Positions 41,449-50,330 of a stretch of 58,174 nucleotides of DNA are shown here, in pieces. Under the pieces are notes generated by a model that worked only from the letters and a program-made list of their open reading frames with translations, made no database searches and was not told the origin of the DNA. Within the stretch, counting starts at the first letter, position 1. Every line of letters begins with the position of its first letter. Origin of the DNA: Akkermansia muciniphila (GTDB lineage Bacteria; Verrucomicrobiota; Verrucomicrobiia; Verrucomicrobiales; Akkermansiaceae); NCBI GenBank assembly GCA_945883695.1, contig CAMCYK010000007.1, positions 1-58,174 of the forward strand. The letters run 5' to 3'. Both the position numbers and the translations under genes were made by a program.

Positions 41449-42738
41449 ATGAACCCGCCATCCGTATCCCGTCGCCAAGTCCTCGTGGGCACCGCCGCCA
41501 CCGCGGCCATCGCCGGCTTTCCCAATCTGCTGCTCGCCCAAGGCAACACCGCAAAACTCAAGATCGGCCTGATCGGCTGCGGCGGCCGCGGCACCGGTGC
41601 CGCGGAACAGGCGCTCAATGCCGACCCGAACCTGGTGCTGTGGGCCGTCGGCGACGCCTTTCCGGAGTCGGTCAAAAGCAGCCTCGCCGGCCTCCAGCGG
41701 TTCGGAGCCAAGGTCGATGTCCCGGCCGAACGCCAGTTCAGCGGGCTGGACAGCTACCAGAAGGTGATCGACAGCGGCGTCGACGTCGTCCTGCTCGCCG
41801 CCCCTCCCGGCTTCCGCCCGCAGCACCTCCGCGCGGCGGTCGAGGCCGGCAAGCACGTCTTCGCCGAGAAGCCGATGGCGGTCGACGTGGCCGGCGTGAA
41901 GTCGGTCATGGAGTCCGCCAAGCTCGCCAAGCAGAAGGGCGTGGCGATCCAGCACGGCTATTGCTGGCGCTTCGCGCCCGGCGTCCGCGAACTTTACGGC
42001 AAGATCACCTCCGGCGAACTCGGCCGGATTTTCTCGGTCTACGGCACCTACATGGGCAGCGCGCCGAAGCCGCTGCAGGCCGGCATGACCAAGCCCGAGG
42101 GGATGAGCGACGTCGAGTGGCAGCTCCGCTGGTGGAACAACTTCGAGTGGACCAGCGGCGGCCCGCTGCTGGAACAGGCGGTGCACACCATCGACAAGAT
42201 CGCCTGGGCGATGGGTGACGTCGCGCCGCTCTCCGCCGTTGCCAACGGCGGCCGGGCGATCCGCCAGGACGCCGGCAATGTTTACGACCACTACAACATC
42301 GCCTACGAATACCCGGGCGGGGTGATCTGCCACCTCGGCGAGCGCCAGTTCAACGGCTGCCACACCGAGGTCGTCGACCGCATCTACTGCGAGAAAGGCA
42401 CCGCGGTCGCGCCGAACAGCCCGATGGTCCTCGGGCCCGACGGCAAGCGGAGCTGGATGTACCGCTCGCCGGCCGGCATGGAGCAGAACATGTATCAGGT
42501 CTGCCACAACGAGTTCTTCGCCGCCCTGCGCAAGGGCGAGATCATCAACACCGGCGAATACATGGCCAACAGCACCATGCTCGGCCTGCTCGGCCGCGAG
42601 GCCGCCCACACCGGCCAGCGCGTCACCTGGGAGCAGATGTGGGCCGCCAGCCAGGATCACGCGCCGGATACCCTGAAAATGGGCGACAGTTTCCCGGTCG
42701 CCCCGGTTCCGGTCCCCGGCACCCACAAGCTGGCCTGA
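41449..42738 (+). CDS. Gfo/Idh/MocA family oxidoreductase, twin-arginine exported
   Basis: The protein has 429 aa from ATG 41449. The signal region MNPPSVSRRQVLVGTAATAAIAGF has the twin arginines. The Rossmann motif is GLIGCGGRGTGAAEQAL, then AVGDAFPESV, VLLAAPPGFRPQHLRAAVEAGKHVFAEKPMAVD (family E-K-P), GYCWRFAPGVREL and WNNFEWTSGGPLLEQAVHTIDKIAWAM in the C-terminal domain. It belongs to a different subfamily from the one at 38485, being closer to the glycosidase-like secreted dehydrogenases. The pair flank an MFS transporter on the opposite strand. An oxidoreductive glycoside-processing unit is an inference. Confidence 0.88.
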   Translation: MNPPSVSRRQVLVGTAATAAIAGFPNLLLAQGNTAKLKIGLIGCGGRGTGAAEQALNADPNLVLWAVGDAFPESVKSSLAGLQRFGAKVDVPAERQFSGLDSYQKVIDSGVDVVLLAAPPGFRPQHLRAAVEAGKHVFAEKPMAVDVAGVKSVMESAKLAKQKGVAIQHGYCWRFAPGVRELYGKITSGELGRIFSVYGTYMGSAPKPLQAGMTKPEGMSDVEWQLRWWNNFEWTSGGPLLEQAVHTIDKIAWAMGDVAPLSAVANGGRAIRQDAGNVYDHYNIAYEYPGGVICHLGERQFNGCHTEVVDRIYCEKGTAVAPNSPMVLGPDGKRSWMYRSPAGMEQNMYQVCHNEFFAALRKGEIINTGEYMANSTMLGLLGREAAHTGQRVTWEQMWAASQDHAPDTLKMGDSFPVAPVPVPGTHKLA

Positions 42739-42803
42739 TTCCCCGACACTTCCTGCGAGGCGCGGGCTGGACCTAGTCCGGTTCGCGCCTCATACTTTCC
42801 GTC

Positions 42804-44231
42804 ATGAAGCGACTTCCTCTTCTCGCCCTCGCCCTGTTCACCGGCTGCGACAAGCAACCCTACCCGCCGAACCCGCGCGGCCTCGAAATCCTCGCACCCG
42901 GTGCTTATCCGAAACCCGCGGCAGCGGCGCCGGAAGCAACCCCGGCCGCGGAAGCTGGCGCGGCCGCAACACCCGCGGCTCCGGCGGCGCCCGCAACCCC
43001 GGCGGCTCCAGCCCCTCCGGCAACCCCGCCCGCCCCGGCAACCCCGCCCGCCCCGGCAACCCCACCGGCTCCGGCGACCCCACCCGCTCCGGCGACCCCA
43101 CCCGCTCCGGCGACCCCACCGGTTCCTTCCTCCGCCACCACGCCGCCGATCGAGGCCACCGCGGCCACCGGCGAACTCCCAAGCCCGCAGTACTTGCCGG
43201 TCACCGAACAGATTCACGCCCGGGTGCTGGAAAAGTCCGGCACCCCGCCCGACGCTGCGGCGATGGCGGCCTACACCGAGACCGTCCCCGCCGCCAAGGA
43301 CGCCCCCTTCGACCTCGTCCCGCTCCCCGGCGGCGAGGTCACCCTCGGCTCCCCCGCGACGGAAGCCGGCCGCCAGGAAAACGAAAGCCCGCAGGTCAAG
43401 GTCAGCGTCGACCCCTTCTGGATCGGCAAGTGCGAGATGACGTGGGACGTTTACCGCGCCTTCATGGAGAACGGCAAGGCCCGCAACAAGGACGGCACCC
43501 TCAACCGCGACTCCGACAACCGGACCCCGGAACCGCCCGTGGCGCTGGAAGGCGAAACCCTGGTCGATGTCGTCAGCCAGCCGACCCCGCCCTACGTGCC
43601 GATGCATTTCGAGATGGGCGAGGGCTACGGCGCCGGCTGGCCGGCCATCGCGATGACCCACCACGCCGCCAGCAAGTTCTGCGAATGGCTCAGCGCCCAG
43701 ACCGGCCACTACTACCGCCTGCCGACCGAAGCCGAGTGGGAATACGCCTGCCGCGCCGGCACCACCACCGCCTGGTCCTTCGGCGACGATCCCGCGCAAC
43801 TCGCCGACCACGCCTGGTTCATGGTCAACGCCGAATACACCTATCAGCAGGTCGGCCAGAAAAAGCCGAATCCCTGGGGCCTCCATGACATGCACGGCAA
43901 CGTCGCCGAATGGTGTCTCGACGCCTATCTGCCCGACGCCTTCGCGAAGTGGGAAAACGGCGCGAAAAACCCCTGGCATCCGGCGCTCAGCCGCTACCCG
44001 CACGTCACCCGCGGCGGCCACTTTTACGAAGGCGGTCCGGAGACCCTGCGCTCCGCCGCCCGCGTGCCGTCGGACCCGGCGTGGAAGGCCATCGACCCGC
44101 AGAACCCGAAGTCAATCTGGTATCTCACCAGTTGCCAGTTCATCGGCTTCCGCGTCGTCCGCCCGCTCGCCGTGCCCGACGTGAAGGAGATGCACCGGAC
44201 GTGGAACACCGGCCCCGGGCCGACCGAATAA
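42804..44231 (+). CDS. FGE/SUMF1-like lipoprotein with Pro-Ala-Thr repeat linker
   Basis: The protein has 475 aa. MKRLPLLALALFTGC carries a lipobox (Cys15), so it is lipid-anchored. Residues 35-110 are a low-complexity Ala/Pro/Thr linker. The C-terminal 300 residues are a formylglycine-generating-enzyme-like domain: VPLPGGEVTLGSPATEAGRQENESPQVKVSVDPFWIGKCEMTWDVYRAFM, LPTEAEWEYACRAGTTTAWSFGDD, NPWGLHDMHGNVAEWCLD and FIGFRVVRPLA. Most bacterial proteins of this family do not modify sulfatases, and no sulfatase gene is in the window, so an activating or structural role is possible. The linker probably spans periplasm or peptidoglycan. A hairpin element abuts the stop codon. Confidence 0.88.
   Translation: MKRLPLLALALFTGCDKQPYPPNPRGLEILAPGAYPKPAAAAPEATPAAEAGAAATPAAPAAPATPAAPAPPATPPAPATPPAPATPPAPATPPAPATPPAPATPPVPSSATTPPIEATAATGELPSPQYLPVTEQIHARVLEKSGTPPDAAAMAAYTETVPAAKDAPFDLVPLPGGEVTLGSPATEAGRQENESPQVKVSVDPFWIGKCEMTWDVYRAFMENGKARNKDGTLNRDSDNRTPEPPVALEGETLVDVVSQPTPPYVPMHFEMGEGYGAGWPAIAMTHHAASKFCEWLSAQTGHYYRLPTEAEWEYACRAGTTTAWSFGDDPAQLADHAWFMVNAEYTYQQVGQKKPNPWGLHDMHGNVAEWCLDAYLPDAFAKWENGAKNPWHPALSRYPHVTRGGHFYEGGPETLRSAARVPSDPAWKAIDPQNPKSIWYLTSCQFIGFRVVRPLAVPDVKEMHRTWNTGPGPTE
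43013..43128 (+). repeat. In-gene 18-bp tandem repeats encoding PPAPAT units
   Basis: About six copies of an 18-bp unit encode (P-P-A-P-A-T)n in the FGE-like lipoprotein linker. Two sub-variants, GCCCCGGCAACCCCG and GCTCCGGCGACCCCA, form separate blocks, which points to stepwise local duplication. Confidence 0.8.
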
Positions 44232-44286
44232 GGAGTGTCGATGTGCCGTCGACACCGTGGCGACCACAGGTCGACACTCCTTAACG
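44232..44286. repeat. Hairpin element GGAGTGTCGA/TCGACACTCC, copy 2 of the dispersed element
   Basis: A 10-bp perfect stem (44232-44241 with 44271-44280) encloses an alternative inner hairpin (GTGTCGA 44235-44241 with TCGACAC 44249-44255) and is followed by TTAA. The right arm matches the element at 16053-16080 (CCACAGGTC-ACACTCCTTAA, one substitution). It starts one base after the stop of the FGE-like gene, so it may end transcription or protect mRNA, although no T-run follows. Confidence 0.7.
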
Positions 44287-44362
44287 CGGCGCGATCCCCC
44301 CTCCCCCGTCCCCTCGCGAATCCGGTTGCCCCCGCTCGATTGCCTGCTCTGGTTTGCTCCCG

Positions 44363-44905
44363 ATGGCGATCCTTCTACTGGTCGGGGCGACGGGCCTGGT
44401 GGGACGCGAGGTGCTCCGCCTCGCGCTGGCAGATCCGCGGGTCAAGCACCTCACCGCCCCCACCCGCCGCCCGCTGCCGCCGCATTCCCATCTGTCCAAT
44501 CCCCGGATCGACTTCGACGCGCTTCCGCCGGACAACCTGTGGTGGAAGGCCGCCGCGGTGATCTGCACCCTCGGCACCACCCTCCGCAAAGCCGGCTCGA
44601 AAGAAGAATTCCGCCGCATCGATCACGACCTCCCGCTCCAGATCGCAAGCCTCGCCCGCGACCACGGCACCCGCGCCTTCGCCCTCACCTCCTCGACCGG
44701 CGCCGATCCCCGCGCCAAAAGTTTCTACCTGCGGACTCAAGTCCGAAGGAATCCGGGCGGCCGAACCGATGAATCGCCATTCGCCGAAATAGCGACGGTT
44801 GATCCTGCCTTCGCGGGGATTCGCAACGCCTCGGAACGCCCCCTCGCCCGCGGGGAAACACCGGCTCGGCACGAGTCCGGAATCATCCGCGAACGGGGGA
44901 CTTGA
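44363..44905 (+). CDS. NAD(P)-binding Rossmann oxidoreductase, C-terminal part scrambled
   Basis: ATG 44363 gives MAILLLVGATGLVGREVLRLAL, a GxxGxxG dinucleotide-binding motif of the atypical SDR/NAD(P)H-binding type. The protein then follows the family through CTLGTTLRKAGSKEEFRRIDHDLPLQIASLARDHG and ALTSSTGADPRAKSFYLRT (Tyr122). Relatives continue from YLRT with a Lys (the YxxxK pair) and about 90 more residues. Here Gln126 and an Arg/Gly/Glu-rich tail follow up to residue 180, which is not protein-like. I infer a deletion or substitution near 44740 that removed the catalytic Lys and the C-terminal half. The product is probably inactive. Confidence 0.65.
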   Translation: MAILLLVGATGLVGREVLRLALADPRVKHLTAPTRRPLPPHSHLSNPRIDFDALPPDNLWWKAAAVICTLGTTLRKAGSKEEFRRIDHDLPLQIASLARDHGTRAFALTSSTGADPRAKSFYLRTQVRRNPGGRTDESPFAEIATVDPAFAGIRNASERPLARGETPARHESGIIRERGT

Positions 44906-44988
44906 TTACAGCGCAGATAATTCTTGCCCCCGCGATCAGACTTGATTGGCTAACAAACGCTACAGCCTTCAACCCAAGGCTCCAACCC

Positions 44989-47900
44989 ATGAACCCAGAA
45001 AACCTACCCCTCGGGGCAGCGTTCAAGCGCCGTGCGCTTGGCCTGCTGACCGCCCTCGCCGCCTTTGCCGGCGCGACTCCGGTGATCGCCAACACGATCA
45101 CTTACAACTTCAACGACGGCACCCTGCAAGGGTGGAGCAACCGGGTCTGGGACCTCGCCGCGAACGGCGGGTCCGGCGGCTGGGTCAACCTGTCGCCCAA
45201 TGTCTCGGCGATCCCGGGCTCGATCAACGGCGGTGCCCTCCAGCCCCCTTCGGGCGAAAACGGCATGTTCTCCCCCGCCAACAGCGCGGTCTGGGTCAAC
45301 GGCCAAACCGACAATCACCTCAACACCTTGTGGTTGAGCTCTCCTGAATTCTACCTCGACGGCTCCGGCGACCTGACCGCGCAGTTGAACCACGGCATCG
45401 CAAACGCCCCCGATCCGGCCTCCGAGTCGGCAGTTCCCTTCGCCGCGGTGACCGGCGGCGGCTGGAAAGGCGTGGTCCTGCGCCGCTCGAGCGACGGCGC
45501 TTTCCTGCTGACGAAACCGCGGACCGGCGCCAATGGCGGCGAGTGGCGGACGGTCACCTTCTCCGCCGCCGAACTGGCACCGTATGTCGGCGTGAAATGC
45601 ACCGTGGATTTGATCAACTCCGACCGCGGCGGCTGGGGCTGGATCGTCATGGACAACGTCTCGATCCCCGGCAACGACATCGAACCGCCCGCGCCGACCG
45701 CCGTCGCGGTGACCGCGGGTGCCAACCGCCTGGTCCTCAGCTGGACCGCCGCGCCGCGAGCCACGAGCTACAAGGTGCTGCGTTCCACCGTGTCCGGCTC
45801 CGGCTACGTCGAGGTGGCTAACACCGCCACCCTCTCGTTCACCGACACCACGGTCGCGATCGGCACGCCTTACTACTATGTGGTGAGAGGCACCAATCTT
45901 GGCGGCGACAGCCCCGTGTCCGCTCCGGAAGCCACCGGGACCGCCACCGGCGGCACCGCGGACAGCGCCAAGGAGCTCCTCACCCTCAGCTTCGGCAGCC
46001 TCGGCAATGCCGTGATCTCGGGCACCACGATCAACAAGTATCTCCCGGCCGGCACCAATCTGAGCACGCTGGCACCGACCTACACGACCTCGTTCTTCGC
46101 CACCGGCAGCCCGGCCAGCGCCACCCCGCGCGACTTCCGCTTCCCGCAGACCTACACCATCACCGCCGAGGATGGCAGCACCAAGAATTACACCGTCACC
46201 GTCACCCTGATCAGCCCGATCACCTATGATTTCACCGGCGGTCTCCAGAACTGGACCCAGACCTGGCCCACTCCGCCCGGCGTCTTGTGGGAAAACAACG
46301 CCCTGGGTTCCGGTTACGACGACGGAGAAACCCGCTTCGCCCGCTCGCCCGCGTTCTATCTTCTGGATTCGGGGCCGCTGACCTTCGCCCTCGACGGCGG
46401 CCAGTCGCCGCTCGCCGCGCCGGCCGTCGGCCCGGCCGCGATTCCCGAACTGGCCATCAATGGCGGCGGCTTCGCCGGGGTCGCCCTGCGCGATGTCGCG
46501 ACCAACACCTATGTCCTGAGCCGCCGCAAAACCGGCAACGGAGGCGGGTTCCAACAGAACCAGTTCACCGCCGCCGAGCTGGTGCCCTTCGCCAACGACG
46601 GCAAGCAGTACACCCTCGACTACATCGACTACAACAAGGGCGGCTGGGGCTGGACCTATCTCGACAACGTCTCGATTCCCGGCGTCTCGCAGGAGCCCGG
46701 CACCGAAGCGCTGCTCACCTCGTTCAGCATCGCCCCATACGGCGTCACCGAGATCGACGGCACCAACATCACGGTGTGGCTGCCCGCCGGCACCAATGTC
46801 ACCGCGCTCAACCCGGCCATCGCGGTCTCGCCAAAAGCCACGCTTGCCCCGGCAGCCGGCACCCCGCGCAATTTCACGACGCCGCAAACCTACACCGTCA
46901 CCTCGGGCGACACCCTCGCCACCGAGACCTACACGGTCACCGTGATCGCCGCCGGCTCGCTCACCGTCAAAACCTACGACACGCTCGAAGGACCCGCCTT
47001 CCTCGCCCCAATCTCCAATTTGCAAGCGGCTCCCATTACCGCCACCGGCATCCAGGTCGACGACATTTTCTACGGCAACTTCGTCGCCGGCTTGCCCGGC
47101 CTGACCAGCCCCGAATCGTTTTCGGTGCTGTGGGAAGGCTGGTTCAACGTCGGCCTTGACGGTCCCGGCGCTTACACCTTCGGCACCCAGAGCGACGACG
47201 GCAGCATGATCTACCTCGACCTCAACGACGACGGCGACTTCAACGACGCCGGCGAGCTGATCGTCGACAACAACGGCTTCCACGGGTACGACATCCGCAC
47301 CGGCTCGATCAACCTGCCGATGGATACGGTCCGCATCGCCATCGGCTTCTTCGAGGCCGGCGGCGGCGAAGGGATGGACGCCCGCTTCCAGCAGGGCAAC
47401 GGCGTCGCCTTCGGCTCCTTGCAACGGATTGGCGGCAAGACCGGGCACTTCACCATCGACCGCCCGGTCGCCAATCCCGCCTCGGCGGCCCTGTGGAACC
47501 TGGCATTCGCCGGCAACACCGCCAAGGCCAAGGGCACCGCGTTGTTCCTCAGCCTGCCCACCGGAACCGATTTGACCACGGTGGCGCCCACCTTCCTCCT
47601 CTCGCCCGGTGCCACCTGCGTGCCGCCCTCCGGCACTCCGCGCGACTTCACCACTCCGCAAACCTACACGGTCACCTCGCAGGACCTCTCCACCACCACG
47701 GTCTACACCGTCACCGCGCGGGCGGTCGGGGCGCTCGACGTCAAGACCTACGACACCGTGAGCGGCACGGGGAATCTCGCTCCGCTCTCCAACTTGCAAG
47801 GACTGACTCCGACTGCCTCCTTCGCCGCCCCGAACGACATCTCGTTCGCGGCCTTCGACCCGACCATCCCCGGCCTCACCGGACCCGACACCTTCTCGGT

Positions 47901-49530
47901 CCTCTGGGAAGGCTGGCTGAATGTCGCCGCCGACGGCCCGGGATTCTACACCTTCGGCACCCGCAGCGATGACGGCAGCGTGATCTACCTCGACTTGAAC
48001 AACGACGGGGATTTCGGCGACACGGGCGAATTGATCGTCAGCAACAACCAGCTCCAAGCTCCCACCACGGTCACCAACACGGTCTGGCTGCCGATGGACT
48101 CGGTACGGATCGCGATCGCCTACTTCGAAGAGGGCGGCGGCGAAACCATGGAGGCCCGCTACGGCAAGGGCCAGGGCCTCGCCTACCCCGACATGGACCT
48201 GATCGGCGGAGCCATCGGGACCTTCACAACCACCCCGCCTGCGGCCAAGCCCGGTTCAGCCGCCCTGTGGTATCTGACCTACCTCGACAACCTCGCGACC
48301 GGCAGCGGCACCAACCTCGTGCTGGCGGTTCCGGAGGAAACCGACATCACGACCTTGGATCCCGACTTCCTGGTCTCGCCGGGTGCCAGCAGCGTGCCGC
48401 CTTCCGGCACCCCGCGCAACTTCACGACCCCGCAAACCTACACGGTCACCTCGCAGGACCTCTCCACCACCACGGTCTACACCGTGACGGTCTATCGGAC
48501 CCTCCGCTATGACTTCAACAACGCCACCCTCCAAGGCTGGCGCAACCGGGTCTGGGATCTCGCCGCGAACAGCGGCGCCGGCGGCTGGATCGAACTGGCT
48601 CCCAACGCGACCAGCCTCCCGTCTCACGTCAACGGCGGCGCGCTGCAGCCCCCTTCGGCCGCCAACGGGATCTTCGCCCCGCTCAACAGCCAGGTGCGGG
48701 TGAACGGCGACATCGACGCCCACCTCAACACCCAGTGGCTGCGCTCCCCGGCGTTCTACCTCGACGCGGTGGCAGACCTGACGGTCGATCTGGGCATGGG
48801 AACCGCCAAAGCGCCGGATCCGGTGAACGAATCGGAGATCTCCCACGTGGCGACGCCCGGCGGTGGCTGGAAGGGCGTGGTACTCCGCCGCGACAGCGAC
48901 GGTGCCTTCCTGCTCGTGAAACCGCGGACCGGTGCCGACGGGGATGTCTTCCGGACCATCACCTTCACCAAGGAAGAACTCGAACCCTTCGACGGCGTGG
49001 CCTGCACCTTGGATCTGATCAACTCCGACCGCGGCAGCTGGGGTTGGCTGGCCATGGACAACGTGGTCATTCCAACGACCGACCTGGTGCCGCTCTCGCC
49101 CTACGACGCATGGCGGGCCAACTATCCCGCCCTCGTCGGCTCCGAAGCCGGTCCGAATGGCGACGGCGACCGCGACGGCAACAGCAACCTGGAAGAATAC
49201 GCCTTCGGCACCAATCCGGGCGACGGAAAATCCGGGGTCATCGAGTTCTCCCTGGGCAATGTCACCGCCTACGGCCAGCCGCTGCTCGACAGCAACGGCG
49301 GCTACTCCCTGGTCTTCGGCCGCCAGGTCGATTACGTGGCCTTGGGCCTTACCTACACGGTGCAGTTCAGCGCGGACTTGACCGAATGGGTGGACAACTC
49401 CACCCCACCCGTGGTCATCGCCGCGGACTCGGAGATCCAGGCCGTGCGGGTCCCCTATCCCGCCACCATCCCGACCACCGGCGGGCCCAAGGTCCCACGC
49501 TTCGCCCGCGTCGAGATCACCCTCGACTGA
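44989..49530 (+). CDS. 1513-aa modular secreted protein with PA14-like and nested duplicate modules
   Basis: ATG 44989 gives an export signal (FKRRALGLLTALAAFAGATPVIA). Modules in order: A1 (36-230, YNFNDGTLQGWSNRVWDLAANGG), a fibronectin type III domain (about 234-324), a cadherin-like/DUF5018-type sandwich (333-409), A2 (411-570, YDFTGGLQNWTQTW), sandwich (574-655), PA14-like P1 (657-830, VLWEGWFNVGLDGPGAYTFGTQSDDGSMIYLDLN), sandwich (834-914), P2 (916-1090, nearly the same as P1), sandwich (1092-1170), A3 (1172-1365, YDFNNATLQGWRNRVWDLAANSG). The end has a DGDRDGNSNLEEYAFGTNP calcium-type loop (about 1388-1410) and a C-terminal strand module. No enzyme is evident. Carbohydrate binding or adhesion is likely. 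Confidence 0.85.
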   Translation: MNPENLPLGAAFKRRALGLLTALAAFAGATPVIANTITYNFNDGTLQGWSNRVWDLAANGGSGGWVNLSPNVSAIPGSINGGALQPPSGENGMFSPANSAVWVNGQTDNHLNTLWLSSPEFYLDGSGDLTAQLNHGIANAPDPASESAVPFAAVTGGGWKGVVLRRSSDGAFLLTKPRTGANGGEWRTVTFSAAELAPYVGVKCTVDLINSDRGGWGWIVMDNVSIPGNDIEPPAPTAVAVTAGANRLVLSWTAAPRATSYKVLRSTVSGSGYVEVANTATLSFTDTTVAIGTPYYYVVRGTNLGGDSPVSAPEATGTATGGTADSAKELLTLSFGSLGNAVISGTTINKYLPAGTNLSTLAPTYTTSFFATGSPASATPRDFRFPQTYTITAEDGSTKNYTVTVTLISPITYDFTGGLQNWTQTWPTPPGVLWENNALGSGYDDGETRFARSPAFYLLDSGPLTFALDGGQSPLAAPAVGPAAIPELAINGGGFAGVALRDVATNTYVLSRRKTGNGGGFQQNQFTAAELVPFANDGKQYTLDYIDYNKGGWGWTYLDNVSIPGVSQEPGTEALLTSFSIAPYGVTEIDGTNITVWLPAGTNVTALNPAIAVSPKATLAPAAGTPRNFTTPQTYTVTSGDTLATETYTVTVIAAGSLTVKTYDTLEGPAFLAPISNLQAAPITATGIQVDDIFYGNFVAGLPGLTSPESFSVLWEGWFNVGLDGPGAYTFGTQSDDGSMIYLDLNDDGDFNDAGELIVDNNGFHGYDIRTGSINLPMDTVRIAIGFFEAGGGEGMDARFQQGNGVAFGSLQRIGGKTGHFTIDRPVANPASAALWNLAFAGNTAKAKGTALFLSLPTGTDLTTVAPTFLLSPGATCVPPSGTPRDFTTPQTYTVTSQDLSTTTVYTVTARAVGALDVKTYDTVSGTGNLAPLSNLQGLTPTASFAAPNDISFAAFDPTIPGLTGPDTFSVLWEGWLNVAADGPGFYTFGTRSDDGSVIYLDLNNDGDFGDTGELIVSNNQLQAPTTVTNTVWLPMDSVRIAIAYFEEGGGETMEARYGKGQGLAYPDMDLIGGAIGTFTTTPPAAKPGSAALWYLTYLDNLATGSGTNLVLAVPEETDITTLDPDFLVSPGASSVPPSGTPRNFTTPQTYTVTSQDLSTTTVYTVTVYRTLRYDFNNATLQGWRNRVWDLAANSGAGGWIELAPNATSLPSHVNGGALQPPSAANGIFAPLNSQVRVNGDIDAHLNTQWLRSPAFYLDAVADLTVDLGMGTAKAPDPVNESEISHVATPGGGWKGVVLRRDSDGAFLLVKPRTGADGDVFRTITFTKEELEPFDGVACTLDLINSDRGSWGWLAMDNVVIPTTDLVPLSPYDAWRANYPALVGSEAGPNGDGDRDGNSNLEEYAFGTNPGDGKSGVIEFSLGNVTAYGQPLLDSNGGYSLVFGRQVDYVALGLTYTVQFSADLTEWVDNSTPPVVIAADSEIQAVRVPYPATIPTTGGPKVPRFARVEITLD

Positions 49531-49578
49531 GTCCTTTGCCGGGACGATGAGGATAAGTCCTTAAGCCATTGAACCAAA

Positions 49579-49619
49579 AGCGCCACGGCCTTCATCGGAG
49601 GCCGTGGCGCTGTTCTTTT
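49579..49619 (+). terminator. Rho-independent terminator
   Basis: A 13-bp perfect stem, AGCGCCACGGCCT (49579-49591) with AGGCCGTGGCGCT (49599-49611), encloses a 7-nt loop and leads into GTTCTTTT. It lies 49 bp past the stop of the modular secreted protein and also faces the end of the leftward FGE/SCO-like gene, so it can insulate both. Confidence 0.9.
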
Positions 49620-49635
49620 CTGGAAGCGGCCGGAA

Positions 49636-50325
49636 CTATTTGGAAACCGCCTTGCGGACCGCCTCCACCGAGGGCTCCGCCCCTTGGCCGGGCTCGGTCC
49701 ACTTGTGGAGCAGGGTGCCGTCGGAGCGCGATTCACCGCCGCTCATCGAGGCGACGAAGTCCCGCGGCCACTCCCAGACCAGCCCGTGCAGGCCGCGGAC
49801 GCCGTGGAAGTTCGCCGGCATCGTGGCGGCGGCCGGCAAAACGGCCGGCGTCGGCGTCGAATACCACGCGAGGATCTGCTTGCGGAACTCCGGGTCCTTG
49901 GTGGCGTCCGCCTGGCGTGCGTCGGCCCGTGCGGCGAACTCCCACTCGTCGAGCGAAGGCAACCGCTTGCCCAGCGACTTCAGATAAGCGCGCGCCGCGA
50001 ACCACGAGACATTCGTCACCGGCGCGTCGGGCGGAGCCAGCGGCCCGAGTTCGGTGTCGCCCGCCCAGTGCCGCAGGTAGCCGGCGTCGGCGAACAAGGG
50101 GTTCACCTGCGAACGCCGCCACTCGGGCCGGGCGGTGACGAAGGCGAGAAACTCCGCGTTGGTCACCTGCCGGACATCGAGTTCGAAGGGCGCGACCTGC
50201 CGGACCTGCCCGGCTTTCTCCAGCGGCCGGGTGTAGGGGCCGCCGTCGATCCGCACCATCGCGACCTCGCCGGCAAGCGGAACGACGGACAGCAGGGCGA
50301 GCAAGCCGGTGAGGAACGCGTTCAT
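49636..50325 (-). CDS. FGE/SUMF1-like exported protein fused to an SCO-like C-terminus
   Basis: The protein has 229 aa from ATG 50325 with a signal peptide (MNAFLTGLLALLSVVPLAGEVA). Residues 22-203 are an FGE-like domain: MVRIDGGPYTRPL, VTNAEFLAFVTARPEW (54-69), VTNVSWFAARAYLKSLGKRLPSLDEWEFAAR (103-133) and VRGLHGLVWEWPRDF (176-190). After SGGESRSDGT an FGE domain would end in an R-G-G/G-F-R-C block about 45 residues later. Instead the text is LLHKWTEPGQGAEPSVEAVRKAV, which reads like the last strand and helix of an SCO1/SenC copper chaperone. FGE and SCO genes often follow nirK in other phyla, so an in-frame deletion merging two genes is my inference. It lies 5 bp after nirK. Confidence 0.65.
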   Translation of the reverse strand: MNAFLTGLLALLSVVPLAGEVAMVRIDGGPYTRPLEKAGQVRQVAPFELDVRQVTNAEFLAFVTARPEWRRSQVNPLFADAGYLRHWAGDTELGPLAPPDAPVTNVSWFAARAYLKSLGKRLPSLDEWEFAARADARQADATKDPEFRKQILAWYSTPTPAVLPAAATMPANFHGVRGLHGLVWEWPRDFVASMSGGESRSDGTLLHKWTEPGQGAEPSVEAVRKAVSK

Positions 50326-50330
50326 CGGTT

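Noticed and set aside
43013-43128. Repeat array as an independent element
   Set aside because: It is in frame and encodes the Pro/Ala/Thr linker of a lipoprotein, a common way to build spacers.
44232-44286. Intrinsic terminator after the FGE-like gene
   Set aside because: The stem is strong but is followed by TTAACG rather than a T-run, and the same sequence recurs elsewhere before unrelated genes; I kept it as a repeat element.
45004-48057. A 1017-codon minus-strand frame opposite the modular secreted protein
   Set aside because: High third-position GC opens the antisense frame. The translation is Gly/Val/Arg/Ala filler, whereas the plus strand encodes recognisable repeated modules.
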